Shown here: one piece after another, positions 33,326-42,496 of the stretch
How the letters are laid out: the number at the start of each line of letters is the position of its first letter
How positions within the stretch are numbered: the stretch's first letter is position 1
NCBI GenBank assembly: GCA_965213905.1
Contig: OZ243922.1
Coordinates: 2,294,001 to 2,358,000 of the forward strand
Length of the DNA: 64,000 nucleotides
From: SIRX01 sp965213905
GTDB taxonomy: Bacteria; Actinomycetota; Rubrobacteria; Rubrobacterales; Rubrobacteraceae
Direction of reading: 5' to 3'
Notes under the pieces: model-generated
What the model was told of the DNA's origin: nothing
What the model saw: the letters and a program-made list of their open reading frames with translations, nothing else
Databases searched by the model: none
Made by a program: the position numbers and the translations under genes

Positions 33326-33811
33326 ATGACCGAGAAGAACCAGGAGCTAATAACCCCGGAGGGGCTAGAGAAGCTCCAGACGGAACACGAATACCTCACG
33401 GAAACCCGCCGCCGGGAAGTCGCAAACCGCATCCGGCAGGCCCGGGAGTTCGGTGACATATCCGAAAACTCCGAGTACGACGATGCCAAAAACGAGCAGT
33501 ACCTTTTGGAGCGCAGGATCAGCGAGGTCCAGCGCCGTCTCCGGAACGCGACGGTCGTAGATCCTTCGGAGGCCGACGCCGAAGCCGTAGACCTCGGCAC
33601 CCGGGTCACGCTGCGACCGGCCGGCAAGAAGGAAGACCGGGTCTTTCAAATCGTCGGCGCCAACGAGTCCGATCCGACGAGCGGAAAGCTCTCCCACGCC
33701 TCACCGGTGGGCCGGGCCATACTCAAGCGCCGGGTCGGGGAGAAAGTCACGGTATCCACGCCCCGCGGCTCGACGGAGTACGAGATCATCAACGTCGAGG
33801 TCGCCAGCTAA
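33326..33811 (+). CDS. greA: transcription elongation factor GreA
   Basis: 161 residues. An N-terminal coiled coil (EGLEKLQTEHEYLTETRRREV, then ARE-FGDISENSEYDDAKNEQ with the conserved acidic tip DxxE) is followed by the FKBP-like C-terminal domain (SPVGRAILKRRVGEKVTVSTPRG). It rescues backtracked RNA polymerase by stimulating transcript cleavage. ATG 33326 is chosen because homology begins there. A longer frame from 33134 has no coding character, and the promoter lies inside it. Confidence 0.96.
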   Translation: MTEKNQELITPEGLEKLQTEHEYLTETRRREVANRIRQAREFGDISENSEYDDAKNEQYLLERRISEVQRRLRNATVVDPSEADAEAVDLGTRVTLRPAGKKEDRVFQIVGANESDPTSGKLSHASPVGRAILKRRVGEKVTVSTPRGSTEYEIINVEVAS

Positions 33812-33858
33812 ACAGGTCTTTCCGGACCTTACCTAGTCAACCTGATGCGGAGCATTCG

Positions 33859-35334
33859 ATGAACGCGACGAGCACCCCCGTACCTGAACCACCCGAATGG
33901 GCCAAAAGAGTCGCCGAAAACCTCGGCGGCGGGCCCCACGTCGTAGTTAGCGGCATCAGCACCTCCGGCAACATCCACGTCGGGAACCTGCGTGAAGTCC
34001 TGGTATCCGAGGCCATCGCCCGGGCCTTAGAAGAGCGTGGGGAAGAAGTACGCTTTATCTTCCACGCCGACACGATAGACCCTTTGCGCAAGATAGCCCC
34101 CGGCATCCCGGAGAGCTACGGGCAATACATCGGCCACAGCCTCTCGCGCATCCCCGACCCGGAGGGCTGCCACGCCTCCTACGCCGAGCACTTTCTGGCC
34201 CCCCTGGAAGAGTCGCTGCGCGCGATGGAGATGGACGTGGAAGTATTGCGCTCGCACGAGATCTACGAGGCCGGCGTCTACACAGACGTTACGCGCGAGG
34301 CCATAGAACACACCGACGAGTTGAGAGCAATACTGCAAGACGTAAGCGGCCGGGAGATGCCGAGGGATTGGTCGCCGTACCTGCCCCGGGCGGCTTCGGG
34401 AGACCTGAACGGAAACCGCGTCGTGGAACACCTGCCGGACGAGAATAAAGTCGTCTTTGTAGACCGGGATGGTAACGAAGGCGAGGCCGACTACTCGGAG
34501 GGTGAGGGCAAACTCGGCTGGCGGATAGAGCTCGCGGCCCGGTGGAAGACACTGGGGGTTACCTTCGAGCCGTTTGGTAAGGATCACACGAGCCGGGGCG
34601 GCTCGACAGACACGGCGGACCGCATGACGCGGGAAGTCTTCGACTACCCCGTGCCGGGGCGTTACGAATACGAGTGGATCCAGCTAAAAGGCAAAGGCGC
34701 CATGAGTAGCTCCAAAGGCATCGTGCTCCTGCCGCGGGATCTCTTCCGCATAGCGCCGCCGGACGCCGTGCGCCGGTTGCTCCTCGGCCGCGACCCGGCC
34801 CGCGCCCTCGACCTCGACCTCACAGAAGGCTTCTCCCGCTTTATGGACGAGTACCTGGCCTCCGTCCAGGAAAACCCCGTACCGTTCAACCACCTGGTCA
34901 CGGTCGCCCAGACTTCCAGTGACCCAGACCTCGCCGCCGAGATGCTCCGCCGGGGCGGCTACGAGGAAGCCGCCGAAGACCCCAACCTGGCCCAAAACCT
35001 GCGCCACGCCCGAAACTGGGCCGAGGAGTGGGCGCCCGAGTCGCTCCGGTTGCGAATCCTGGAACCCGAAGAAGCCGGAGAAGCGGCGAAAAAGCTCGAC
35101 GACGGGCAGCGGAAATACCTGCGCGCGGCCGCGGACAAGCTCGACGGAGAACTGAACGGTGAAGAGGTCCAGGATCTCCTGTACTCGACCGCCATAGAAC
35201 TCGGGGTAAAACCCCGCAAAGCGTTTGCGGCCGTCTACTCGGTGCTGCTCGGGGCCAAACACGGTCCCAAAGCCGGCCCGTTCGTGGCCGGGCTCTCGAA
35301 GGAGTTGGTCCGCCGGCGCTTTTCCGGGGTGTGA
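33859..35334 (+). CDS. lysS: class I lysyl-tRNA synthetase
   Basis: 491 residues. This is the class I, archaeal-type LysRS rather than the common class II enzyme: HIGH is GNIHVGN, KMSKS is GAMSSSKG, and FEPFGKDHTSRGGSTD is typical. Class I LysRS occurs in archaea, spirochaetes, some alphaproteobacteria and some actinobacteria. The C-terminal helical anticodon-binding domain is present. GGAG lies before ATG. A weak hairpin AGGTC...GACCT lies between greA and this gene. Confidence 0.93.
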   Translation: MNATSTPVPEPPEWAKRVAENLGGGPHVVVSGISTSGNIHVGNLREVLVSEAIARALEERGEEVRFIFHADTIDPLRKIAPGIPESYGQYIGHSLSRIPDPEGCHASYAEHFLAPLEESLRAMEMDVEVLRSHEIYEAGVYTDVTREAIEHTDELRAILQDVSGREMPRDWSPYLPRAASGDLNGNRVVEHLPDENKVVFVDRDGNEGEADYSEGEGKLGWRIELAARWKTLGVTFEPFGKDHTSRGGSTDTADRMTREVFDYPVPGRYEYEWIQLKGKGAMSSSKGIVLLPRDLFRIAPPDAVRRLLLGRDPARALDLDLTEGFSRFMDEYLASVQENPVPFNHLVTVAQTSSDPDLAAEMLRRGGYEEAAEDPNLAQNLRHARNWAEEWAPESLRLRILEPEEAGEAAKKLDDGQRKYLRAAADKLDGELNGEEVQDLLYSTAIELGVKPRKAFAAVYSVLLGAKHGPKAGPFVAGLSKELVRRRFSGV

Positions 35335-35641
35335 TGCGTAACACCGCCTCGCCCGCAACCCGGGATAGAATGGTGGCGTGCTCAGTACAGATGCAGGTTT
35401 GCAGGTTTGGCCCGGGGCCGCAGAGATGCCGCTAAGAGCGTAAAGTGCTCCTCTCGCGCCAATTCGGCCAAAACCTTTGTATACTTTGGGCGGGCGTCAG
35501 GCAGAAGTTTTGTTGTTTTTCGGGAAGCAGGATCTTTAGATTGAAAACGTATAATCCAGCACTATTTGAGGATCGTATAATAAGCACAGCCACTGTCCCC
35601 AACGTCGTGAAAGACCCTCTAAGCCGGGGAGGCTTTAGCTA
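35335..35641 (+). other. long upstream region of clpC
   Basis: About 300 bases without a convincing gene. TATAAT occurs at 35550-35555 and again at 35576-35581 in similar contexts (CGTATAATCC, CGTATAATAA), and TATACT occurs at 35480-35485; none has a good -35. No CIRCE, HAIR or CtsR-type operator could be found. A GGGGAGGC ribosome-binding site is next to the clpC ATG. Confidence 0.5.
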
Positions 35642-38170
35642 ATGTTCGAAAGATTTACCGAACGGGCCCGCAAGGTGGTGGTTCTCGCCCAAGAGGAAGC
35701 CCGTCACTTCAACCACAACTACATCGGCACCGAGCACCTCTTGCTCGGCCTGCTGAGGGAAGACGAGGGCGTCGCCGCCCGCGCCCTGACCTCACTAAAC
35801 GTCACGCTTGACGAGGTGCGGGAGCAGGTCGAGAGCATCGTCGGTTACGGCGAGGAAGGAACCGGCGGACAGGCTCCGTTCACCCCGCGCTCTAAAAAGG
35901 TGCTGGAGCTTGCGCTCCGGGAGGCGTTGCAACTCGGCCACAACTACATCGGCACCGAGCACATCCTGCTCGGGCTCGTGCGCGAGTCCGAGGGTGTGGC
36001 CGCGCGGGTCCTCTCAAACCTGGACGTGGACCCGGACAAGGTCCGTCGGGAGGTCGTGCGGATGCTCGGCGGCGGTCGTTCCGGGCGCGGCGGCCGGGGC
36101 CAGCAGGGCGGCGGGGAAGGAAGCTCTTCCCGCAGCGGCGGGGGCGAGGCCAAGCGGCCGAAGACCCGTCAGCTCGACCAGTACGGGCGTAACCTCACGT
36201 CCTACGCCCATGAAGACAACCTCGACCCGGTCATCGGGCGCAGCGAGGAGATCGAGCGGATCATGCAGATCCTCGTGCGGCGCACCAAGAACAACCCGGT
36301 AATTATCGGGGAGCCGGGCGTCGGCAAGACGGCCATCGTCGAAGGATTGGCCGAGGAAATTGCCGAGGATCGGGTCCCGGAGCTACTGGCCGGCAAAGAG
36401 GTCTACACGCTGGACCTCGGGGCGCTAGTCGCGGGCTCCAAGTACCGGGGTGAGTTCGAGGAGCGCCTCAAGAAGATCATGAAGGAGATCACCGACCACG
36501 GCGATATCATCCTGTTTATTGACGAGATCCACAACCTGGTCGGGGCCGGGGCCGCCGAGGGCGCTATAGACGCCGCTTCCATCTTGAAGCCGGCGCTGGC
36601 GCGCGGTGAGATCCAGGTGATCGGCGCGACCACGATAGACGAGTACCGCAAGTACGTGGAGAAAGACAAGGCGCTCGAACGCCGTTTTCAGACTATTCAG
36701 GTGGCAGAGCCCTCCGTCGAGGACACGGAACTTATCCTCAAGGGCTTGCGCGACAAGTACGAGGCCCACCACAACCTCAAGATCACCGACGAGGCGCTCA
36801 AAGCCGCCTCCGAACTCGGCGACCGCTACATCGCGGATCGTTACCTGCCGGACAAGGCTATAGACCTCGTGGACGAGGCCGCGTCCAAGATGCGGATAAA
36901 GACCATGTCCTCGCCGCCGTACTTCAAGGAAGTGGACGAAGAGCTCTCTGAAGTACGGGCGAGAAAAGAAGCCGCTATTGATGGACAGGAGTTCGAGAAG
37001 GCCGCCCGCCTCCGGGACGACGAGAAGCAACTCGCCTTGCAGCGCCGAGACCTGGAAGAAAACTGGCGTGAAGGCGAAGACGGTGAAGACAGGGCCTCCA
37101 TCGGGGAAGAAGAAATCGCCGAGATCGTCTCCATGTGGACCGGCATCCCGGTAAGGAAGATGACCGAAGAAGAGTCCGAGCGCCTCCTGAAGATGGAGGA
37201 CTCGCTACACGGCCGCGTCGTCGGCCAGGACCAGGCGATAAAGGCCGTCTCCCGTTCGATCCGCAGGACTTCCGCCGGCATTCAAGACCCGAACCGCCCG
37301 AGTGGTTCGTTCGTCTTCTTAGGTCCTACGGGCGTCGGTAAGACGGAGCTTGCCCGGACGCTCGCCGAGTACCTCTTCGGGGATCAGGAATCCATGATCC
37401 GGCTAGACATGTCCGAGTACATGGAGCGGCACACGGTCAGCCGGTTGGTCGGTTCGCCGCCCGGATACGTCGGCTACGACGAGGGCGGCCAGCTCACCGA
37501 GCAGGTGCGCCGCAAGCCCTACAGTGTGGTGCTCTTCGACGAGATCGAGAAGGCACACCCGGACGTGTTCAACATCCTGCTCCAGATCCTGGAGGATGGA
37601 CAGCTTACGGACGCGCAGGGCCGTCACGTAAACTTCAAGAACGTCATCCTCATCATGACCTCGAACGTCGGCGCCCAGACGATCAACAAAACGAAATCGC
37701 TCGGCTTCGGCTCGGACGAGGAGGGCCTGTCCTATAAGGATATGAAGGCCCGGGTGCAGGGCGAGTTGCGCAAGATCTTCCGCCCCGAACTCCTTAACCG
37801 GATAGATGAGACCATCGTCTTCCACAAGCTGGAGCGCGAGGACATGCGCCACATCATCGAGGTCCAGGTCAAGCGTCTGCGGCAGCAGATGGCCGAACGC
37901 GAGGTCTCAGTCGAGTTCACCAAGGAAGCCCTCGACAAACTCTCCGACGCGGGCTACGACCCGGCGTACGGAGCCCGGCCCTTGAGGCGGGTGCTCCAGC
38001 GCATGATCGAAGACCCGATGAGCGAGATGATCCTGCGGGGCGACATCCCCGAAGGCTCGAAGGTAACCATCGAGGCCAACGACATCTCCGCCGAGGACGT
38101 GGCCGAGGACGAGTCCATCGTGGACATCCTGGTCTCCCAACCCAAAGAGGTCGTCAAAGCCGAGCAGTAG
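35642..38170 (+). CDS. clpC: ATP-dependent Clp protease ATP-binding subunit ClpC
   Basis: 842 residues. Double Clp-N domain (1-145), glycine/serine-rich linker (about 150-180), AAA-1 with Walker A GEPGVGKT (223-230) and FIDEIHNLVGAG, a UVR-type middle coiled coil (FEKAARLRDDEKQLALQRR), AAA-2 with GPTGVGKT (561-568), and ATSNVGA-like MTSNVGAQ. The C-terminal D2 small domain ends with YGARPLRRVLQRMIEDP. It unfolds substrates for ClpP and, with McsB/MecA-type adaptors, controls stress proteins. Its N-domain is the evident source of the fused domain at 31026. Confidence 0.97.
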   Translation: MFERFTERARKVVVLAQEEARHFNHNYIGTEHLLLGLLREDEGVAARALTSLNVTLDEVREQVESIVGYGEEGTGGQAPFTPRSKKVLELALREALQLGHNYIGTEHILLGLVRESEGVAARVLSNLDVDPDKVRREVVRMLGGGRSGRGGRGQQGGGEGSSSRSGGGEAKRPKTRQLDQYGRNLTSYAHEDNLDPVIGRSEEIERIMQILVRRTKNNPVIIGEPGVGKTAIVEGLAEEIAEDRVPELLAGKEVYTLDLGALVAGSKYRGEFEERLKKIMKEITDHGDIILFIDEIHNLVGAGAAEGAIDAASILKPALARGEIQVIGATTIDEYRKYVEKDKALERRFQTIQVAEPSVEDTELILKGLRDKYEAHHNLKITDEALKAASELGDRYIADRYLPDKAIDLVDEAASKMRIKTMSSPPYFKEVDEELSEVRARKEAAIDGQEFEKAARLRDDEKQLALQRRDLEENWREGEDGEDRASIGEEEIAEIVSMWTGIPVRKMTEEESERLLKMEDSLHGRVVGQDQAIKAVSRSIRRTSAGIQDPNRPSGSFVFLGPTGVGKTELARTLAEYLFGDQESMIRLDMSEYMERHTVSRLVGSPPGYVGYDEGGQLTEQVRRKPYSVVLFDEIEKAHPDVFNILLQILEDGQLTDAQGRHVNFKNVILIMTSNVGAQTINKTKSLGFGSDEEGLSYKDMKARVQGELRKIFRPELLNRIDETIVFHKLEREDMRHIIEVQVKRLRQQMAEREVSVEFTKEALDKLSDAGYDPAYGARPLRRVLQRMIEDPMSEMILRGDIPEGSKVTIEANDISAEDVAEDESIVDILVSQPKEVVKAEQ

Positions 38171-38192
38171 TAAAAACCTACAAACTACACCG

Positions 38193-38223
38193 GAGCCGGG
38201 GCGTAAAAACGCCCCGGCTCTTT
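38193..38223 (+). terminator. intrinsic terminator after clpC
   Basis: GAGCCGGGGCG (38193-38203) pairs with CGCCCCGGCTC (38210-38220) around TAAAAA, followed by TTT. Confidence 0.9.
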
Positions 38224-38236
38224 GCGTTCTGTTGTT

Positions 38237-38629
38237 TCAGGATTTACGAGTGTGTTTCTCAAACCAGGCAGCGATGTTTTCGAATTCGACCCCACCTTCT
38301 GCGACACCCACGGCGAAGTCTTCGAGTTCTCTCTGTTCGGCTTCCACTTCGTAGCCGAATGTAGACACCAGGTAGACGGCGGAGGCCATTGCGGTTCGTT
38401 TGTTCCCGTCTATGAAGGGATGGCGGCGAATGATGGATTCCATGAGGGCCGCAGCTTTCTCGAAAGGCGAGGCAAAGTGCTTTTGGCCGAACGAAGCCTG
38501 CCACGGGCGTTCCAACGCCGCAAGAAGACTCTCTTCGTCGCGTACGCCTTCCGAGCCTCCGTATCGCTCTATCGAAACTGTGTGGAAGAAAAGGACTTCC
38601 GGGAGGCTGGGTTGGTTATCCAGAGCCAA
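38237..38629 (-). CDS. doc: Doc-family toxin (Fic fold)
   Basis: 130 residues. The Fic/Doc motif HPFIDGNKRTA (70-80) is the kinase-like variant used by Doc to phosphorylate EF-Tu. VLFFHTVSIERYGGSEGVRD is the usual Doc start. The only plausible start is TTG 38629 (GGGGACC upstream); a stop lies in frame just before. The partner antitoxin gene lies 24 bases upstream. Interestingly, tuf, the expected target, is in the same window. Confidence 0.9.
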   Translation of the reverse strand: MALDNQPSLPEVLFFHTVSIERYGGSEGVRDEESLLAALERPWQASFGQKHFASPFEKAAALMESIIRRHPFIDGNKRTAMASAVYLVSTFGYEVEAEQRELEDFAVGVAEGGVEFENIAAWFEKHTRKS

Positions 38630-38653
38630 AGGTCCCCAAACTAGACTCTGAGA

Positions 38654-38887
38654 TCAACGACGAGCAAGGTTACTCATAGCCTCGTCGTACTTCTTTACGA
38701 ACCTGGACATAAACTCGACAGCATCGGGTGAAGGCCGAGGTGCCGACGGCTCTATCTGGATTACGCCTTCTTCGTAAGACAGCAAAACGTCCTGTCCATC
38801 TTTAAGGCTCATGTCCTCTAACACCTCCGGAGGAATCGGGAGCATTACCGAACCACCCACTTTCCTCAACGTCCGCCGCGTCTGCAC
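38654..38887 (-). CDS. AbrB/MazE-type antitoxin of the Doc toxin
   Basis: 77 residues. The swapped-hairpin AbrB fold is seen in LRKVGGSVMLPIPPEVLEDM, then LKDGQDVLLSYEEGVIQIEP. The C-terminal tail (VEFMSRFVKKYDEAMSNLARR) would bind and neutralise Doc. GTG 38887 has GGAGG nine bases upstream; an in-frame TTG at 38896 touches the Shine-Dalgarno. AbrB-type antitoxins paired with Doc are less common than Phd. Autoregulation is expected; TATACT lies on the minus strand at 38929-38924. Confidence 0.85.
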   Translation of the reverse strand: MQTRRTLRKVGGSVMLPIPPEVLEDMSLKDGQDVLLSYEEGVIQIEPSAPRPSPDAVEFMSRFVKKYDEAMSNLARR

Positions 38888-39023
38888 CTTCTGCAACCTC
38901 CTCTTCTTACTTCAGTAAAACTAAGTATAACATTTGCACAGGAGAAGTGTTCTTGATTGTTGCTGGCACGTATAAGTAGGCTTTGATCTGGGCGGTGCTT
39001 TCTGAATACTGGTAGCAACGCTA

Positions 39024-39755
39024 CTACAACGGAAAGAGCCTTCCGCTTACGAACATGATCGTGTTCACTACACTGTGTGCCACTATCGCCGGCCACAAAG
39101 ACTCACTACGCTCATAAGCGAAAGCCGCTAGCACGCTCAGTAGCGCGGAGGTGAAAAAGAGCAAGCCCCCGCCATGAAGCAATCCAAAGACGATGGTGCT
39201 AACACCCATCGCTACAACAATACCCCACCTCCTGAGCCAAGTGTACAGCACACCGCGAAACACGAGTTCTTCGCCGAAAGGTACAAGAAGGCCACCCACG
39301 ATCACCAAGAATGCAAACTCCAGGTTGGTCTCCCGGTAAGCCGCGCCGAGCTCAGGCCGGGGGTCGGTGAGGTCGCCGGAGATCCAGGCGTAGAGAGCAC
39401 CGGTGGCGATGCTCAAAAACCAAGCCAGAACCCCAAATCCTGCCCCGATAAGTAGCCACCGAACAGAGGTGTGTTTCAGACCTATCGAAGCGGGAGTGAC
39501 AATAGTATTAGTTATCGCTAAAGCTCCCACGCTCACCGCAGCCGCTACCACGCCGCTAGCCATAGAGAGCGTCACCCCGATGCCTGGATCAGAAGTGGCA
39601 CCTAGAGCAGCCAAAACTCCGGAGCCGACTAACGAAAGAAAGAAGTACCCGCACAAAACGATCATCACGTCTTCGAACTCAATGCGTGCGCGCCAAGCGG
39701 AGCGTTGTTTGTGTTTCTGGTTTTGTTTCGAGTTGGTCTCTTCGTCGGTGACCAT
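39024..39755 (-). CDS. CPBP-family (CAAX/Abi-type) intramembrane metalloprotease
   Basis: 243 residues, six to eight membrane segments. Catalytic motifs are EELVFRGVLY (motif 1), FGLLHGG (motif 2, His) and AIVAHSVVNT (motif 3, His). In bacteria such proteins process peptides or confer self-immunity to bacteriocins; the substrate is not known here. The N-terminus is long, charged and cytosolic. ATG 39755 with GAGG six bases upstream is preferred over a GTG at 39767. Third-position GC is lower than in neighbours. Confidence 0.88.
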   Translation of the reverse strand: MVTDEETNSKQNQKHKQRSAWRARIEFEDVMIVLCGYFFLSLVGSGVLAALGATSDPGIGVTLSMASGVVAAAVSVGALAITNTIVTPASIGLKHTSVRWLLIGAGFGVLAWFLSIATGALYAWISGDLTDPRPELGAAYRETNLEFAFLVIVGGLLVPFGEELVFRGVLYTWLRRWGIVVAMGVSTIVFGLLHGGGLLFFTSALLSVLAAFAYERSESLWPAIVAHSVVNTIMFVSGRLFPL

Positions 39756-40017
39756 TTGCTGCCTCACACTTTATTAACGCGTACGAGAAAGTAACAATGC
39801 CACGAACTGAAGTTCGCAGCAAACTCGAGAACTTCTGCTCGTTGTGTTCTTACTTTGTAAAGATGTTGTGCCGATTTTGGTTACGTACGGTTCTTGTTCG
39901 TTCACTGCTCCTGATGAGATCGAACACGACGTTTGTCCAGAGAAAACATCTTTTATCTTACTGATAAGGATGGGTAAACGCTGGTTATAGTGTTTCTTTA
40001 TCCCGTACAATTACCTT

Positions 40018-41412
40018 ATGGCTACTAAAACACTTTACGTCTGCTCTAACTGCGGCAACTCGTCCCCGAAGTGGTTGGGGCGTTGCCCGGATTGCGGGGA
40101 GTGGAACACATTTGTCGAGGAGGTCCAGGAGTCGAAGAAGGCCGTCGGGTTCGCCGAGCGGGCCGGAAGGGCGAAGAAGGCTTCGGGGAAGACGGTGACG
40201 CTGGGCGAGGTCCGGGCGGACGAGGTGGAGGGACGGTTCTCGACGGGGGTTGGGGAGTTAGACCGGGTGCTGGGCGGTGGTATCGTACCGGGTTCGTTGG
40301 TGCTCGTCGGCGGGGAGCCGGGCGTCGGCAAGAGCACGCTTCTTTTGCAAGTGATGGGGCACGTCGGGGATAGTTGTCTTATGGTCTCCGGCGAGGAGTC
40401 GCCCCGGCAGGTCGCGATGAGCGCCCGGCGGTTGGGGGTTGGGAGTTCCGGGTTCTCGGTGCTCGCGGAGACAGACGTGGACGTTATCGAGGCGACCATT
40501 CTGGAGGAACGGCCGGAGGTGGTGGTCGTAGATTCGATCCAGACTCTCTTCTCGCCGGAGCTTACCGGTGCGCCGGGCGGTGTCGGCCAGGTGCGGGAGT
40601 GCGCCGCCCGGCTCATGCGTTTGGCGAAGAGCGAGGGTATCGCGGTGCTATTGGTCGGCCACGTAACGAAAGAGGGCTCTATCGCCGGGCCGCGAGTCTT
40701 GGAGCATATGGTGGATACCGTGCTCCAGTTCGAGGGGGATCGGTTTCAGGCGTTTCGGATACTAAGGGCTTTGAAGAACCGGTTCGGTTCCACGAACGAG
40801 GTCGGGGTGTTCGAGATGGCGAGCAACGGTATGGTGGAGGTGGAAGACCCGTCGGCGTTCTTTCTCTCCAACCGGGAGGGCAAGACTCCTCCGGGGGTCG
40901 TGACGGTTTGTTTGCTGGAGGGGACGCGGCCGATGCTGGTCGAGATAGAGAGCCTGGTCGCACCGACCACGCTGGCGGTTCCGCGCCGGGTCGCAAACGG
41001 GGTGGACGCCGGAAGGGTGAACATGTTGTGCGCCGTGCTCACGCGGCGGGCCGGGCTGGAGCTCGGCGGGCAGGATGTGTACGTCAACGTCTCGGGGGGC
41101 GTGAGGATCGAGGAGCGGGCGGCGGACCTCGGGGTGGCGCTCGCCATAACCTCGGCGCTCCGGGACAAGCCCGTTGGGTCGAGGACGGCGTGTTTCGGCG
41201 AGGTCGGGCTTACGGGGGATCTGCGATACGTGCCGGGGGGCTCGCGGAGGGTGGGCGAACTGCTGAAGATGGGCTTCAGGCGTATAATAGAGCCCGAAGG
41301 CCTGTCCAAAGGTTCGCCGGACGGCCCCAAAAATGGTGAGCAAAACAGTAGAGGAAAAAGTTTGATCGAGGCAAAGACGCTAGAAGAAGCCGTGGCGGTG
41401 GCGCTCCTGTGA
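40018..41412 (+). CDS. radA: DNA repair protein RadA (Sms)
   Basis: 464 residues. An N-terminal zinc finger (CSNCGNSSPKWLGRCPDCG), RecA-like ATPase with Walker A GGEPGVGKST, the RadA-specific KNRFGSTNEVG and a C-terminal Lon-like domain (VNVSGGVRIEERAADLGVALA). It is a branch-migration helicase for recombination repair. TACAAT (40006-40011) lies six bases before ATG and no Shine-Dalgarno is present. The gene overlaps disA by four bases. Confidence 0.96.
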   Translation: MATKTLYVCSNCGNSSPKWLGRCPDCGEWNTFVEEVQESKKAVGFAERAGRAKKASGKTVTLGEVRADEVEGRFSTGVGELDRVLGGGIVPGSLVLVGGEPGVGKSTLLLQVMGHVGDSCLMVSGEESPRQVAMSARRLGVGSSGFSVLAETDVDVIEATILEERPEVVVVDSIQTLFSPELTGAPGGVGQVRECAARLMRLAKSEGIAVLLVGHVTKEGSIAGPRVLEHMVDTVLQFEGDRFQAFRILRALKNRFGSTNEVGVFEMASNGMVEVEDPSAFFLSNREGKTPPGVVTVCLLEGTRPMLVEIESLVAPTTLAVPRRVANGVDAGRVNMLCAVLTRRAGLELGGQDVYVNVSGGVRIEERAADLGVALAITSALRDKPVGSRTACFGEVGLTGDLRYVPGGSRRVGELLKMGFRRIIEPEGLSKGSPDGPKNGEQNSRGKSLIEAKTLEEAVAVALL

Positions 41413-42494
41413 CCGCCCGGCGCAGCACCCTGCCGGCGGAGCTTGCGGACGCCCTGGAACTCGTGGCGCCGGGGACGGAACTCCGGGACGGCATAGACAA
41501 CGTTATCCGGGCGAGCAACGGCGCCCTGATAATAGTCTCCAACCCGGAGAAGCTGGAGCGGTTGGGGATCATCACCGGCGGGATCAAGATGGAGCTCGAT
41601 TTCGCGCCGATGAAGCTCTACGAGTTGGCGAAGATGGACGGTGCGATAGTAGCCTCGCCGGACCTCTCCACCATCCACTACGCAAACGTGCAACTCAGCC
41701 CGGACCCTTCGCTAGAGTCCGAAGAAACCGGGATGCGCCACCTGGCGGCCCACCGGACAGCCCAGCAGACCGGGGACCTCGTCGTGGCGGTCTCCGAGCG
41801 GCGGCGGGTCGTCAGCCTCTACCAGGGCCCGTACGGGCCACACGTCCTGGAGGACATCGGGGTGGCCCTTTCGAAGGCAAACTCCGCGATAGCGACGCTG
41901 GAGAAGTTTACCCGGCGGCTGCGGGAGGAGGCCCAGGTCTTGACCATGCACGAGTACGAGGGGGCCGTGACGCTCCGGGAGGTGGTCGGGGCCATCGGCA
42001 CCTTCGAGTACTCCGTGCGGATAGCCGACGAGATAGAGGCCTACGTCCGGGAGTTGGGCCGGGAAGGAAGACTGGTGGAGATGCAACTCGAAGAGGCGTT
42101 TAGCGGCGTGCCGGAACAGTACGGGGCACTGCTGAGAGACTACGTAGACGAGGATATGGACCACCAAGAAGTCCTGCGCAGATTGCACGAGTTTAGCTCG
42201 GACCAACTCTCGGACACGGTCGAGATGACCAAGGTTCTCGGGTATGGTTCCGTCGGACAGACGGATGATTTCTTCGTCAAGCCGCGGGGGTATCGTCAGT
42301 TGGAGCAGGTGCCCAGGCTCCCCAGAAGGGTAGCTGAGAGCCTGATCCAGGAGTTCGGTTCCTTGAGCAACCTTGTGGAGGCTTCCCAAGAGGAATTGGA
42401 CGAGGTGAACGGTGTCGGAAAGGCGCGGGCGCGAACTATCCGGCGCAGTCTCGAACGCCAGAGAAAACTCGAACCTTCCCGCGAGGTGATGTAG
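41409..42494 (+). CDS. disA: DNA integrity scanning protein DisA (diadenylate cyclase) with altered RHR motif
   Basis: 361 residues. DAC domain (1-140) with intact DGA (77-79), a linker helix bundle, and a C-terminal HhH domain (LSNLVEASQEELDEVNGVGKARA). DisA scans DNA and makes c-di-AMP. The normally invariant GTRHR(T/S)A block reads GMRHLAA (108-114), replacing Thr and the second Arg that contact ATP phosphates. Activity may be reduced or lost. GTG 41409 overlaps the radA stop; radA-disA coupling is usual, as RadA inhibits DisA. Confidence 0.93.
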   Translation: MTARRSTLPAELADALELVAPGTELRDGIDNVIRASNGALIIVSNPEKLERLGIITGGIKMELDFAPMKLYELAKMDGAIVASPDLSTIHYANVQLSPDPSLESEETGMRHLAAHRTAQQTGDLVVAVSERRRVVSLYQGPYGPHVLEDIGVALSKANSAIATLEKFTRRLREEAQVLTMHEYEGAVTLREVVGAIGTFEYSVRIADEIEAYVRELGREGRLVEMQLEEAFSGVPEQYGALLRDYVDEDMDHQEVLRRLHEFSSDQLSDTVEMTKVLGYGSVGQTDDFFVKPRGYRQLEQVPRLPRRVAESLIQEFGSLSNLVEASQEELDEVNGVGKARARTIRRSLERQRKLEPSREVM

Positions 42495-42496
42495 AC

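Noticed and set aside
35445..35641. 65-codon frame ending next to the clpC ATG
   Set aside because: No ribosome-binding site and atypical composition; it is leader sequence of clpC.
35335..35641. CIRCE, HAIR or CtsR operator upstream of clpC
   Set aside because: None of the known consensus palindromes or tandem heptads could be found.
39774..40010. 78-codon frame on the minus strand between the CPBP protease and radA genes
   Set aside because: AT-rich intergenic sequence without a ribosome-binding site or recognisable protein pattern; it covers the radA promoter area.
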